Virus record (IMG/VR): IMGVR_UViG_3300032753_000007 | Span: 45,753-109,752 of that record | Source of the DNA: a virus | Reading direction: 5' to 3' (one strand) | Length of the DNA stretch: 64,000 nucleotides | Shown: positions 25,161-35,588 of the stretch, piece by piece | Numbering within the stretch: position 1 is the stretch's first letter | Layout: every line of letters begins with the position of its first letter | Translations under genes and position numbers: made by a program | Notes under the pieces: model-generated | Told to the model about the DNA's origin: nothing | Database searches by the model: none | What the model saw: the letters and a program-made list of their open reading frames with translations, nothing else

Positions 25161-25367
25161 ATGGGGTTTATTATAGGCTTAATAATGGCTTTTCTTATAT
25201 CGTTATTTAATTTTAATAATGATAATGATGTAATGCACAGTCATTCACAAACAACTGAGGAAATAGCTAAAAAAGATAAACACTATTATTCTGTTCCTGA
25301 AGTCAATAAAGATAAAACAGCTACAATAGCAATTGCTTTATTTATTAGCATTATGCTATTAATTTAA
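25161..25367 (+). CDS. Small two-span membrane protein (68 aa)
   Basis: 68 residues with two hydrophobic segments, one at residues 2-18 (GFIIGLIMAFLISLFNF) and one at the C-terminus (ATIAIALFISIMLLI), separated by a polar loop of about 35 residues rich in Asp, His and Lys. Start preceded by TAGAGAA. No family recognised; membrane-inserted regulator or lysis-associated proteins have this layout, but nothing specific supports either. Confidence 0.6.
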   Translation: MGFIIGLIMAFLISLFNFNNDNDVMHSHSQTTEEIAKKDKHYYSVPEVNKDKTATIAIALFISIMLLI

Positions 25368-25400
25368 TAATACATATAACTCATTATAGGATACACCATT

Positions 25401-26051
25401 ATGCAAATTATATATAACGACTGCCACGCAATGCAAGATTTTCCAGATATTCAAAATGAGCTTTTATATGATAGGGCAGTCAATATAAGTAGTTTAATTA
25501 ATTTTGAAGTATTAGGCAAATACCTCAATATAGATGAAAACATTGAAAATAACTTTACATTTAAAGATTATTTTTATAAATTAATAGAAGTAGCTTTTGG
25601 TGATGTGGATAATTATGTAAGTGCTTTTGGTGAAAAGTTTGTGTTAATTATAATGGTCTGGAGTAAAGCCATTGATGAAATATTAGCCAGTGGATTAAAA
25701 CGGCCTAAGAAAAAAGACGACTTATTATTTAGTTGGGAATGGAATACGCATGGAAAAATGACAAATACCAAATTACAAGGAGAATTTATTGTTTCACTTA
25801 CATCAGGCAAATATATAGACATCTATTGCATACTCCATAATGGTGTTGATACTTTAAGTGAAAAAGAAATACATTGCATTTTAAAATGTAATGCTATCGT
25901 TGCTTTACTCATATCATTTTATTATGGCATAGCTTATGGCATATCACTTATGCCTAATGTAGCAATAGTGAGTGATAATTATACATTGGTAAGTGATCGT
26001 AATAATTTAGTTGATTTAGCGATATTACATGACTATGTAACAATACATTAA
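25401..26051 (+). CDS. Unknown protein (216 aa)
   Basis: 216 residues, ATG preceded by AGGA. Mostly helical with a hydrophobic stretch near residues 160-180 (CNAIVALLISFYYGIAYGISL). It is the last rightward gene before the leftward tail tube and sheath genes and ends at a bidirectional hairpin. I see no family signature. Confidence 0.65.
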   Translation: MQIIYNDCHAMQDFPDIQNELLYDRAVNISSLINFEVLGKYLNIDENIENNFTFKDYFYKLIEVAFGDVDNYVSAFGEKFVLIIMVWSKAIDEILASGLKRPKKKDDLLFSWEWNTHGKMTNTKLQGEFIVSLTSGKYIDIYCILHNGVDTLSEKEIHCILKCNAIVALLISFYYGIAYGISLMPNVAIVSDNYTLVSDRNNLVDLAILHDYVTIH

Positions 26052-26056
26052 TAATC

Positions 26057-26089
26057 TATCATCACACATCCAATGGATGTGTGATGATA
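26057..26089. terminator. Bidirectional terminator between convergent genes
   Basis: Perfect 15-bp stem (26057-26071 with 26075-26089), loop AAT, between stops at 26051 (rightward) and 26113 (tail tube, leftward); the leftward gene ends next to an A/T-rich tract. Confidence 0.85.
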
Positions 26090-26112
26090 ATTATAATTAT
26101 ATTATTTTTTTT

Positions 26113-26967
26113 TTATGCTGTTGGTGGCAATACAGCAGCAGTAATTTCTGATGCTAAACCTTGTAATGAGGCTACATTGGATGCAATGCCATTTGCCATA
26201 CCTGCCAAATCTAAAGGTCTCAAACCATTTAGCTGTAAAGTATTTAAATAGTTTTTAGCCATTTGATCAATTTGTTGACCTACTTGCTGTACGCCAGTAA
26301 ACTCAATATCAACAGTAGTCAATTCTGAACCAGCACCCATTTCACGAGAACCTTCAATAGGGCCTGCTGTTTTTGGCATATGATTGCTAATTAGCCAAGC
26401 ATTAGTAATCTTAGTCATTGTCAAATCAGGTTCAAAATACAATACAGTAAATGATTGTTGTGATGCTAAAATAGCAGGAGAGCCTGCTGAAATATAAGCA
26501 GGTTCAGCAACAATACCTGGCACTTGTAAATCTGGATCTAAAATTAATTGTCTACCAAATTCAGTCCAGTATTTTGTAATTGCTTGACCGTATTTTTCAG
26601 CCCATGAGAAAGTAGGTGTAGACTGCTCACGGCTTGCTTTTAATGGAGACTCTAGTTTTAAACCAGAGTGTCCTATTGGAACGCCATCATATTCCCATTC
26701 AAGACTTTGTTTTAAACCGTCAATTTTTTGAGGCATTACTTCAATCAATTGTTTAAGTGCTTGCATTTGATAACTCGCATTAGGCATGTACTGCATTAAG
26801 CCTGGTGCAGATATCAATACGGCCATGACTTTCTGACGTATATAGTTACTAGATGTAGCCCAGAATAATGGATTAACCATTAACCCTTGCTGACCACCAT
26901 TAGACATGTCTAATTGTGGGGTGTTATTTGAGTTCATTGAAATCGTAGAAGTCGTTGTAATAGCCAT
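26113..26967 (-). CDS. Tail tube protein (phiKZ gp30-like)
   Basis: 284 residues directly downstream of the tail sheath gene in a leftward pair, 13 nt apart. In phiKZ-like myoviruses the tube gene follows the sheath gene in the same way. The sequence has the single-domain tube style: FTVLYFEPDLTMTKITNAWL and ELTTVDIEFTGVQQVGQQID strands and a small hydrophobic C-terminus. Codon choice is C-richer than that of most neighbours, fitting a highly expressed structural protein. ATG has GGAGT upstream on the minus strand. The assignment rests on synteny and overall similarity. Confidence 0.85.
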   Translation of the reverse strand: MAITTTSTISMNSNNTPQLDMSNGGQQGLMVNPLFWATSSNYIRQKVMAVLISAPGLMQYMPNASYQMQALKQLIEVMPQKIDGLKQSLEWEYDGVPIGHSGLKLESPLKASREQSTPTFSWAEKYGQAITKYWTEFGRQLILDPDLQVPGIVAEPAYISAGSPAILASQQSFTVLYFEPDLTMTKITNAWLISNHMPKTAGPIEGSREMGAGSELTTVDIEFTGVQQVGQQIDQMAKNYLNTLQLNGLRPLDLAGMANGIASNVASLQGLASEITAAVLPPTA

Positions 26968-26980
26968 AATTTACTCCTTA

Positions 26981-29845
26981 TTATGCTGCTGCAGCGGTGG
27001 TATTACGTTTAGTAATAATGGTGTACATACCTACTGTTTTAGGCACTTGTCCATAAACAGTTACTTCTTGTTGCCAAGAATATCCATTTGCTGTATCAAC
27101 TGCTGTAAAATAAGTATTTACTGAAATAGTAACTTGACTATCGTATTTGCCTGATGTACCCGCAATTAACAAACCATTAGCTTTATCAATAAATTCAGCA
27201 GGTGTTAGTGAATCATCATTAGTCATTTGTCTCCAAACGCCTTCAGATACAGCGGTTACATTAGCGCATATCCACATGAATTTTTCACTAGCCAATACAG
27301 AACGTTCTTGATTATAGATAGTATGCAAACCTGCATAGAACAAACGTTTAGTATCATAAGATTGACAATAGTTTAAACCACTAATCCAAGCTTGTGTTTT
27401 AGCACTCAATGGAATAAAGCTATTACTAATGTCTTTCATATAAGTAACAATATTGCCAGGTGCAACACTGTATTTATTATCTGAATTTAAAACACCTTGA
27501 GTAGCACCACTATAAGCAGCGCGTTTTGAAGCTAATTCAAATACAGTAGATACTAAACCATTAAAGCGACCATTTAACAATGTGCCTTGTTGCATCATAA
27601 TACAAGCACGTACAGCAGGTGTACCCCAATAAGCAGATTCAACATGGTTAAATAACTGATTACGTAACATTGTACCAATACTAATTTCATCAGACAACGA
27701 TAATGCTTTTCCTGCACCACTAGTAGGAACACTATAAGTACCTAATGTAACATGTACGTCGGGTCTATAATCTAACCAATTAGCCAATGCATATTTAGCA
27801 CACGTAATTTGTCCTGAACCAGGCAATGAATAACCAGAGTCATAGATTGCACTAAATGGATATCTAGCACTATCAATTAAAGGGGCTGATGGATTTTGAT
27901 AATGTGAAGATAGCGTACATTCATTATAAACGCATTGTTCATAAGTAGCATTATCTAAAGCGCCGTCTACACCACCTGTTAAATAATAGGTTCTATTTTT
28001 ATTAATTTGTACATTGCTAGTATCAACAACAAATCCATAGTAAGGCGTACCGTAATAATCAGTACCTGTAAATGGATCAATCATATAAATAGACAAAGAG
28101 TTACTGGTATTTTCACTATAAGGAATAAGAGTACCACTACCATTATTAGCACCTGTTCCACTAGCAACAAATGTAGTACCAACAGTATTACTGGGTGCAC
28201 CAATTAATGTAAAGTCAGTTAAATTAGTGAGTGTAGTAGAAGCAATTGTTTGTGTTACTGATTTAATAACAGTACCATTACCGGTAGGTGTAGTATTGTT
28301 AAACGTAAATACATCACCAATTTCAGGAGTGCTAGCAGTATCGCCAATAGCAGACCAATTAGTAAGCGTGCTACCTAAAGTAACAATAGTATAACTAGTG
28401 CCTGATAGCATTGCAGTAGCCGCAATAGGGGTAGTAGTGCTTACTAAGTAAGTACCTATACCACCAGTAGTACCTGTTAATTGTGATATTACAGCAGTAT
28501 TAGCAGGAACATTAGTACCTGACAAAATATCACCAGCATCTAAACTGCCTGAATTAACAGCAGTAACAGTCATTACGTTATTGGTAATGCTACCAACAAC
28601 ACTAGTGCCTAATGATTTAATGATATAAGCAGTTTGTAATTCAAAATTACCTGCGTTAATAGGCGAGCTAATGCCACTGCGTGCTGCTAACTCTTGTGTT
28701 TGTAGCGTAGTCAATACAGCTTCAATATTGTTATAATGGACTAACGGTGCAGTAATAGGACTAAAGGTGGGTGAAAGACCAGTAGTACTGCCATCATCAG
28801 AATACAACTGATCTGCTGTTTCTAAAGATAGTGGTTGATTTGTTTTGTAATTGTAGCTATTAGGCTGCAACATAAAACTAACTATAGGCGCATTATCTAG
28901 TGTAGGAATAATAGTAGGGCTACTATTTGGTACATTTTGTACAATTTGTAAACTGTATTGTAATGCACTTTGATCGGTAATAACATCTAAATCAGCTGGA
29001 TTAATAGAGGTAGAGTTTGATGACCATAGACGAACACCAATGCTATCATAACTACCACTTACACCGTTGTTATTTACACCAACAAAACTATCTCTAAATG
29101 TAATCAATGGATAATAAGTAATGCCATTAACATTAACAGGACCTGCATCTAGTGCGCTATCTGTTGTACTTCTTAGTTCTTGCCAAGATAACTCTAATGT
29201 AATGCCATTAGTAATTGGTGTAGTAGCGTTATAAGTATAATTACCATTACTATCCAATACAGGTACGCCAGAGCCATCACGCACTAAAGGATATAGTGTT
29301 GGGACTACAGTACCTGAAGATTGAGTTGTGCTAGTAGCAACAAATGTTGTTGAATTTAAAGTAATGCCACTTGTAGTAGTAATGCTAGTAGATAACCCCA
29401 TTGTGTGCCATTGTGAAATAGTAGTATTTCCCAATGAAACAATTGTATATGATTTTCCAGCCACTAATGACGTTACTGGATAAGCATTAGTAGAAGCACC
29501 ACCATAAATAGCAGCACATAAAGTGCTTTGTGCTTGCTGTGCTGTACTGTCATAAACCCGTTTACAATAAACAGGGTTAGCTAAATCTAGCATAGATAAT
29601 GCAAATGCAGTTGCATGATTATAATAATCACCGCGCATATCAACTGCAGCTGAACCAAACGCGCGAATAAACTCTGAGCCACTCATGGCTAAAAATACAT
29701 CAGGGCCAGTTGGCGCCATGATGTATACTAATGGGGTATGAATAGCCGTCGCTTCAGTAGCAGTAACAGCAGGCAAGACCGATTGGTCATTAATGCCTAG
29801 CATTACAGCCCTTGGCGTACTATTTGTAATAGGTGGTGTAATCAT
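26981..29845 (-). CDS. Contractile tail sheath protein with inserted repeat modules (phiKZ gp29-like)
   Basis: 954 residues, about 260 longer than phiKZ gp29 as I recall it. The N-terminus shows the sheath start ([17 protein letters not shown], then [21 protein letters not shown]) and the C-terminal half carries the conserved sheath core around [36 protein letters not shown] and [17 protein letters not shown]. The extra length is explained by beta-rich inserts at about residues 130-181, 404-480 and 482-575 built of YTIVxLGxTxWxxIG-type and [15 protein letters not shown]-type modules common in other phage tail proteins. These probably project from the sheath surface. Transcribed with the tail tube gene downstream. 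Confidence 0.92.
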   Translation of the reverse strand: MITPPITNSTPRAVMLGINDQSVLPAVTATEATAIHTPLVYIMAPTGPDVFLAMSGSEFIRAFGSAAVDMRGDYYNHATAFALSMLDLANPVYCKRVYDSTAQQAQSTLCAAIYGGASTNAYPVTSLVAGKSYTIVSLGNTTISQWHTMGLSTSITTTSGITLNSTTFVATSTTQSSGTVVPTLYPLVRDGSGVPVLDSNGNYTYNATTPITNGITLELSWQELRSTTDSALDAGPVNVNGITYYPLITFRDSFVGVNNNGVSGSYDSIGVRLWSSNSTSINPADLDVITDQSALQYSLQIVQNVPNSSPTIIPTLDNAPIVSFMLQPNSYNYKTNQPLSLETADQLYSDDGSTTGLSPTFSPITAPLVHYNNIEAVLTTLQTQELAARSGISSPINAGNFELQTAYIIKSLGTSVVGSITNNVMTVTAVNSGSLDAGDILSGTNVPANTAVISQLTGTTGGIGTYLVSTTTPIAATAMLSGTSYTIVTLGSTLTNWSAIGDTASTPEIGDVFTFNNTTPTGNGTVIKSVTQTIASTTLTNLTDFTLIGAPSNTVGTTFVASGTGANNGSGTLIPYSENTSNSLSIYMIDPFTGTDYYGTPYYGFVVDTSNVQINKNRTYYLTGGVDGALDNATYEQCVYNECTLSSHYQNPSAPLIDSARYPFSAIYDSGYSLPGSGQITCAKYALANWLDYRPDVHVTLGTYSVPTSGAGKALSLSDEISIGTMLRNQLFNHVESAYWGTPAVRACIMMQQGTLLNGRFNGLVSTVFELASKRAAYSGATQGVLNSDNKYSVAPGNIVTYMKDISNSFIPLSAKTQAWISGLNYCQSYDTKRLFYAGLHTIYNQERSVLASEKFMWICANVTAVSEGVWRQMTNDDSLTPAEFIDKANGLLIAGTSGKYDSQVTISVNTYFTAVDTANGYSWQQEVTVYGQVPKTVGMYTIITKRNTTAAAA
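28121..28402 (-). repeat. Tail-module insert 3 in sheath (tandem YTIVTLGS type)
   Basis: Encodes sheath residues about 482-575: one complete unit starting [19 protein letters not shown] and a second truncated unit [20 protein letters not shown] ending GSGTLIP. Both match the insert 1 pattern. Confidence 0.65.
28406..28636 (-). repeat. Tail-module insert 2 in sheath ([15 protein letters not shown] type)
   Basis: Encodes sheath residues about 404-480, with [20 protein letters not shown] and [16 protein letters not shown], a module I recognise from many unrelated phage tail and structural proteins. Confidence 0.65.
29303..29458 (-). repeat. Tail-module insert 1 in sheath (YTIVSLGN type)
   Basis: Encodes sheath residues about 130-181, beginning [20 protein letters not shown] and ending in SSGTVVP. 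The YTI-x-SLG-x-T...W...G...F.AT...GTV pattern recurs at residues 484-530. Confidence 0.65.
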
Positions 29846-29894
29846 TGCGATTCCTTTATTATTGAATTTAAACGTTTAATTCATATTATAAATA

Positions 29895-29933
29895 ATAGAA
29901 TAAGTGTCAGCCTTATATAGGCTGTTATTCTAT
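29895..29933. promoter_or_regulatory. Bulged hairpin in divergent region ahead of tail genes
   Basis: ATAGAATAA and CAGCC (29895-29912, with a GTGT bulge) pair with GGCTG and TTATTCTAT (29920-29933). It lies between the divergent sheath and 311-aa genes, overlapping an unused ATG at 29932. It could be a 5' UTR structure of the rightward transcript. Confidence 0.45.
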
Positions 29934-29958
29934 GACTTTACTACAGCTGGAGATTTAC

Positions 29959-30894
29959 ATGAGTATTTATGATAGAGAAAAAATTTATACATCGTATAAC
30001 ACGATCACTATGTTAGGCTTACATCAAAAAGCTTATAATGCTGCAAAAGCATTTGAAAGAATATTAGTCATTGATAATGATGATGAAAACTTTATTAAAA
30101 CAATGGATGGCCACATTGTATCAGTAATTGGTGACATTGGTGAAATAGATAAAATAGATCATCCTGTTGTTTTAAATAATGTGATTTATATTGATTGCCG
30201 TAGCTATTATTCTAAAGGTGGTACACTAAAATCAAAATATGAAAATGATTTTCTATATGCTAGAGCTATTTATGAGTATCTTTGGCTGTCTGATAGTGAG
30301 ATATTTTTTCCACAAATGAACTTTATGGTTGATGCATTTTCTACTTGGGCATCTAATGCTTTAGCAAGAGAACAAGTCACCTCTATTTTAGTACAATCAC
30401 AATACAGAATTTTATTAGCTATTTATTATTCAGCTATTTTTTCTAATGATCATTACCACAGTAAAGAAGATTTAGTATTGTATTTATTAAAACTAATACC
30501 TAAAATAACTGGATTACCACAACAGTTGTTACTGGATTTATTAGAAATGCATGAAGAAACGATACTCGCACTCTATATGATAAATACACCTGAATTGAAA
30601 ACTTCTAGAATAGAATTACTTTGTGAAGTATTTAATGGGGTATTTGAAGGGGGTATTTTGTTCCAACCTTATTATCTATTTAATGCTATTTGTAGAGGCT
30701 CTATCATTATGGCTAATGGCGTTGCTATTGCTACCATTGGTATGGAACACCCACCTACATTCTGTGCTATGCTATCCTTGAGTTTAGATAGAAATGAACA
30801 AAATAAAACAGCATTAGGTAGAGCAGTTATGTCTATTAGTCGGCGCAATAATCCAGAACACTTTAAATTGTTTTTAAAGGAACACAGTAAATGA
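29959..30894 (+). CDS. phiKZ-like tail-region structural protein (311 aa)
   Basis: 311 residues. The ATG at 29959 is preferred over the in-frame ATG at 29932 because GGAG at 29949-29952 is well spaced before it and the upstream codons overlap a hairpin. Helical protein without recognisable motif. Gene order tube/sheath, then three structural genes, then terminase matches the gp30-gp25 block of phiKZ, where this would be the gp28 position. The stop overlaps the next start (ATGA). Probable tail or neck protein. Confidence 0.7.
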   Translation: MSIYDREKIYTSYNTITMLGLHQKAYNAAKAFERILVIDNDDENFIKTMDGHIVSVIGDIGEIDKIDHPVVLNNVIYIDCRSYYSKGGTLKSKYENDFLYARAIYEYLWLSDSEIFFPQMNFMVDAFSTWASNALAREQVTSILVQSQYRILLAIYYSAIFSNDHYHSKEDLVLYLLKLIPKITGLPQQLLLDLLEMHEETILALYMINTPELKTSRIELLCEVFNGVFEGGILFQPYYLFNAICRGSIIMANGVAIATIGMEHPPTFCAMLSLSLDRNEQNKTALGRAVMSISRRNNPEHFKLFLKEHSK

Positions 30895-33512
30895 GTGATT
30901 TATCATCAAGTGTTTTAAATTCAGCTATAGCTAATGTATGGCCAAATAAAGAAGCTGATCGTGGTGCTACATTTAAAGCAACTAGAATTACGGGTGTTAA
31001 TGGCGCTATTGGTCAAATTGATTTTTCTAATATGACATTAGCAGCTGGATTAAGTGTTACTACATCATCTTACTTAGATGTGTTACCATTACCTGATAAT
31101 GTAACTTTATTTACAGTATTAGAATTTGGTTTAATTCCAATGAACTTAATGGGCATTACAACTACACCTATTTGGTGGACACCTATTGCTAATATTAGCT
31201 CTAAATACGCTATGTTAATTTTAGGCATTTGTGATGGACGATACATTACATTAAATGGTACTTATATGATGATTAATAATAGCGGCAATATGTATGTCGC
31301 TATTAGTTATGCTATATGCCCGTTTGTATCTCAAAATGTAGATGACATTTATTATAAGTTTTATATTAATCAAGCCTATGCTAATGAAGTATTATCTAAT
31401 GTTACTATAGGCACTACTAATTCTTACATTAATGTAACTAATGATTATACAGGGTATACTGCTTTTGCAACTGCTTATAATTTACTTGTAAGTACACTAA
31501 CTATACCGCCAATGGTATTTATTAATGGCTATTATAGACCAGATGGTTTACCACCACAAGTTAATTTATCCAGTGGTGATGTAGTTGATTATGTATCTGA
31601 TCCTTACTTTACAGATTACTTAACATTTAATGAATCATCATTAGTCTCGTATACATCATCAATCGATAATAATGCTAAATTAATTTTATCATTTAATGCA
31701 TTAATTCAGTTAATTTATGTTACTGAATTGGAATGCTTTATATCAGGCACTACTAAAACAGGAAATCATATAGGACTTTACTACATTGTTAAATCACCTG
31801 CTAGTTTAAGAATGTTAACCTATAAAGATTTTGGTATTGATGCAACTAGTGTTAGTGCATTAATAACGCAGTTAATGGTAGGCTCTGGTAATGTGACACC
31901 ATTGACTAATATTACTATTCATTTATATAGAAGATCTACTGGTCAATCTAAACAAGATATATTAGATTCAAATTACATTTCAGATTTAATGAATGTCAAT
32001 ACATCTGTTAGAGTAGGTGCTTTAGCAGGTGTAAATGCTACAATTCCTTTTTGGCAAGCACCTATATTAGAGCAATGTAACTATATTAAATGGTTATTTT
32101 TAAAATATACTCAATTAAATGATAGTAGTTTAATGGGTATATTTTCACGTTATGGTTTAATTAAATTTTATGAAAAAGTAAGATTTAATACAAATGCACA
32201 AGCATGGCAGCTACCTGCTAATGCAAGTAATGGTGGTATGTTACAAAGCTATGTAGGTAGTGGTGGGTTAGTAACATTTACTGATTATGCTAGTGGTAAT
32301 ATTAGCTCATCAACGTACAGTAATGGAACTGGTGTTGAATTATTTTATCCTGGACAAAACTTACAAAATCCTTTAGATAATGTTATTAATAGTGGTGATA
32401 CCAGTACACCTACTATTAATTCAGATATTGGTGTATTTTGTTATTACCTATTTGGCAGCGTATTAACTTATGCTATTGAAGGTACTGATTATAATTTAGT
32501 TACTACTAATGGGGTAACTACATTGGTTTGGAATAGTAATTTAATTCAATATACACGTTGGTATAGAACCAGTGAACCTGTTATATATTTTAAAGTAGCA
32601 TTAACCTATTCATTATTGACTACTGGTATTGATATATACAATGGTAGATCAAAGGCTAATGAAATTGGAATGGGCACTTTGATGGTTTGGATTAATTTAA
32701 CTGATGGTAGTGATCGGTTTTTAATAGAGGGTTTAGATTATAGTGTTTTAAATGGAATGCTTTATTTAACATCTAAACCTGTTAATTGGAATCCTACTGG
32801 TATAGTGACAATTGTTTATTTTGGTTTGCCTGATCCATCATTACAGCATGTTAATAAGAATGATTGGGGCTGGGTTAAACATGGCTATATTTATGAAAAC
32901 TCAGTATATGACTTATTCATGAATAGGAATAGATTGTTCTTTATTGATGGCAGAGCTACGCCATTTGAAGCAGTCATTTCACCTGAAAACTATTTAGACA
33001 AAACAAATTTACAACCAACAATACCTACTGTTGATGGTACGCCATATGCGGTTATTAAACCTAATAGTTTTTATAATGACGATGTATTAACATCGTACTC
33101 TACATCACTAGCTCAAGAAGTAGAAAATGATACATTAATTGCTAATTACTTATCTGCTATGGTGCCACAAGTACCATCAACTACACCTATTGGTATTACA
33201 CAGAAATATGAATTAGTTAGCCCATTATTAAATAGTGTAATTGATGGAGTAATAAATAATACAATTAATATTAACTACAGCAATTATACAGCAGATACGT
33301 TACAAGCTAGTTTAGAAAGTTATATGTACTTGCAGCCATTAGACCCCTGCACACTCAATCATGATGCTAACTTTACAGTCATTTCACCACGTTGGAGTAC
33401 TGATGCGGTTACTGTAACTAATGCTCAAAGTATATTTATTAATGATGTAAATATTCTTTTATTACAAGGAAAAGTATCAGATATTAATCATTACCTTACA
33501 ATTAGTCAATAA
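30891..33512 (+). CDS. phiKZ-like large tail/baseplate structural protein (873 aa)
   Basis: 873 residues, start overlapping the preceding stop (AAATGAG). Beta-rich, Asn/Thr/Tyr-rich composition typical of virion proteins, with YSLLTTGIDIYNG-like strands and no enzyme signature. It sits in the structural block between sheath and terminase, in the gp27-like position. A tail or baseplate role is inferred from context only. Confidence 0.75.
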   Translation: MSDLSSSVLNSAIANVWPNKEADRGATFKATRITGVNGAIGQIDFSNMTLAAGLSVTTSSYLDVLPLPDNVTLFTVLEFGLIPMNLMGITTTPIWWTPIANISSKYAMLILGICDGRYITLNGTYMMINNSGNMYVAISYAICPFVSQNVDDIYYKFYINQAYANEVLSNVTIGTTNSYINVTNDYTGYTAFATAYNLLVSTLTIPPMVFINGYYRPDGLPPQVNLSSGDVVDYVSDPYFTDYLTFNESSLVSYTSSIDNNAKLILSFNALIQLIYVTELECFISGTTKTGNHIGLYYIVKSPASLRMLTYKDFGIDATSVSALITQLMVGSGNVTPLTNITIHLYRRSTGQSKQDILDSNYISDLMNVNTSVRVGALAGVNATIPFWQAPILEQCNYIKWLFLKYTQLNDSSLMGIFSRYGLIKFYEKVRFNTNAQAWQLPANASNGGMLQSYVGSGGLVTFTDYASGNISSSTYSNGTGVELFYPGQNLQNPLDNVINSGDTSTPTINSDIGVFCYYLFGSVLTYAIEGTDYNLVTTNGVTTLVWNSNLIQYTRWYRTSEPVIYFKVALTYSLLTTGIDIYNGRSKANEIGMGTLMVWINLTDGSDRFLIEGLDYSVLNGMLYLTSKPVNWNPTGIVTIVYFGLPDPSLQHVNKNDWGWVKHGYIYENSVYDLFMNRNRLFFIDGRATPFEAVISPENYLDKTNLQPTIPTVDGTPYAVIKPNSFYNDDVLTSYSTSLAQEVENDTLIANYLSAMVPQVPSTTPIGITQKYELVSPLLNSVIDGVINNTININYSNYTADTLQASLESYMYLQPLDPCTLNHDANFTVISPRWSTDAVTVTNAQSIFINDVNILLLQGKVSDINHYLTISQ

Positions 33513-33525
33513 GGAAAATTAACAA

Positions 33526-35199
33526 ATGACACAAATTGTTTTTGAAATTGATATAAATAGAGGTTTTAGATGCTGGTATATTAGTCAAATCTATATGGGC
33601 CCTACTAATCCTGGATTAGGTAGAATTGTACCTAATGTTGATGATGTAGTGTTTGATTGGTCTGCTGGTATTTATAGAGTTATTTCTGTAGATGCGGTTA
33701 CTAACTTATCTGTATTAGTATTAATGTTTCCAATAGAAGCACTAGTACAAGGTGGCTTATCACCTAGTAATGACTTTTATAAATGGCAACCTAGTATACA
33801 AGAAGTCGCTTATTTAAATACCGCAGTTACACCGTATCAAATGGCATTAGACGCTAAGTACTTTATTGTAGGCATTGAAACGTCTTCAGTTGTTTTATTT
33901 AGAGGCACTGATACTTCATCAACAGGCACTGTAATTAGTGCAGTCTATGATTCATTGAATAATTACATTGGAAATACAGTTAAGGTATATCCCATTGATC
34001 CTACTAATTTAGCCATTACACGACCAAATGCCTTTAACTGCAGTACTGCATTAAACGATGGAGAAATCGTTACCTTAGTAGGCTATACTGCTTCTAATAC
34101 GCCGTCTATGGAACACCCTTTTTTAGTTAAGAACTCATCTGCAATACAGCCAATTAATAATGCAGTGAGTACATTAGTAGACGTTCAATTAGTCAGTAGG
34201 TTATTAGATAGTACCGTAAGTAATCAGATTAATGTACCGGCTAATATACCCATTCAGTCTAGTGATTATAGTGCTAATTTAATTTATGCAGATGGAACAA
34301 CTAAAGCTATTAGCATTGATAATGTTAAGTGTAAGTTACAAGGCACAGTAGCATTAAATACAGCCGTAGTAGGTGTATATGGTACATTAGTTTTAACATA
34401 TTACCCAGCTAATAATGAGCCCTATATTAATGGCAGTAACCCATCTATAGCATCATTATCACATATATACAATGTAAATGTAATGCCCAATACATTAAAT
34501 AGTGGGTTTAAAGTTTATGTAATTCCTAATTATAACGTTGATTATAATAGTTATCAGTTGTCGTTTTATTTAACCACATTAGATTATAGTACAGTGACAT
34601 TACTTAATCCATCACAATACACATTAAGTGAAATTGGTGGAAATCCTATTAACTATAGTTCAAGTGGTAGGATGCAATCATTAGAAATACAAGTGCCTAT
34701 TACATCGAGTATGGCTAATGGGTTTAGTGGCTATACATTTGTTCAAGCATTTGGTATACAGTTTAATAAACCTGCTCAAAATCCATGGATTATTGATTAC
34801 CTTAATACAAATAACAATATGTATGGTAGTGGGATATATTTTAATTTAGTAGCTCAAAACAATGCTTATGTCATTGATATGTCAATGGGGTTAACGTCAG
34901 TAACTACATGGTTAAGTAGTTTATTTGCTCCGTTATATCCTATTTATAATACTGCTTTGACAACAACAGCGCCTACACCTACACACATTTCATTAAGCTA
35001 TAATGGCTATACTACATCGCCTATATTACTCAGCAGTAATTGGAATGTAGTCGTAACAACAGCACTCTTTAATACGAGTACTGTATTTACATTTAATGAT
35101 TCAAGTAACGTTACTATTTCATGGCTAACCGCCACTGATCAAACTGATGTATTTTCAACAATTGCCTTATCTAGTGTAATACTATTAATGTCTAATTAG
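33526..35199 (+). CDS. phiKZ-like structural protein (557 aa)
   Basis: 557 residues, beta-rich, Thr/Asn/Ser-rich, with AAGGAAAA upstream of the ATG. Starts MTQIVFEIDINRGFRCWYIS; no catalytic motif. It follows the 873-aa gene by 13 nt on the same transcript and precedes a small membrane protein and terminase, i.e. the gp26-like position. Likely virion structural protein; exact role unknown. Confidence 0.72.
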   Translation: MTQIVFEIDINRGFRCWYISQIYMGPTNPGLGRIVPNVDDVVFDWSAGIYRVISVDAVTNLSVLVLMFPIEALVQGGLSPSNDFYKWQPSIQEVAYLNTAVTPYQMALDAKYFIVGIETSSVVLFRGTDTSSTGTVISAVYDSLNNYIGNTVKVYPIDPTNLAITRPNAFNCSTALNDGEIVTLVGYTASNTPSMEHPFLVKNSSAIQPINNAVSTLVDVQLVSRLLDSTVSNQINVPANIPIQSSDYSANLIYADGTTKAISIDNVKCKLQGTVALNTAVVGVYGTLVLTYYPANNEPYINGSNPSIASLSHIYNVNVMPNTLNSGFKVYVIPNYNVDYNSYQLSFYLTTLDYSTVTLLNPSQYTLSEIGGNPINYSSSGRMQSLEIQVPITSSMANGFSGYTFVQAFGIQFNKPAQNPWIIDYLNTNNNMYGSGIYFNLVAQNNAYVIDMSMGLTSVTTWLSSLFAPLYPIYNTALTTTAPTPTHISLSYNGYTTSPILLSSNWNVVVTTALFNTSTVFTFNDSSNVTISWLTATDQTDVFSTIALSSVILLMSN

Positions 35200-35212
35200 G
35201 AGTTTAAATAAA

Positions 35213-35521
35213 ATGAAACAGGTAAGCTTTGTATCAAACTTTGGTATTATGTGTCTAGCCTTTTATATGGTTGGCATTATGGCCAATGATATGTATCTTG
35301 ATCAAAAACAAATTATAGAAACTATTATGCCATCTAATAACGTAATGTATTCAATAGAACGTTATTTAGATAATATCGATTTAAACTGCATAGTAGATGA
35401 TATTATTTATCCTACAGCACATAGCTCATTTAATTTAGGTACTTTTGAATCAGAAAAAAGCCTATTAACTAGTTATGAGTTAATAGATAACTGCATTAAT
35501 GATAGTGATGAGTTAATATAA
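35213..35521 (+). CDS. Small membrane-anchored or exported protein (102 aa)
   Basis: 102 residues, AGGAG ribosome site. An N-terminal hydrophobic segment at about residues 7-27 (FGIMCLAFYMVGIMA) is followed by an acidic domain with two cysteines (LNCIVDDI and ELIDNCIND). It could be an uncleaved anchor or a signal peptide. It is the last gene before a strong terminator. Unknown function. Confidence 0.65.
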   Translation: MKQVSFVSNFGIMCLAFYMVGIMANDMYLDQKQIIETIMPSNNVMYSIERYLDNIDLNCIVDDIIYPTAHSSFNLGTFESEKSLLTSYELIDNCINDSDELI

Positions 35522-35524
35522 ACC

Positions 35525-35566
35525 ATTTACCCTATACCTAAATACTGGTATAGGGTAAATTTTTTT
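35525..35566 (+). terminator. Terminator before terminase gene
   Basis: Perfect 14-bp stem (35525-35538 with 35547-35560), 8-nt loop, then seven T residues. Confidence 0.9.
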
Positions 35567-35588
35567 AATTTATTTTTTTATTTAAGTT

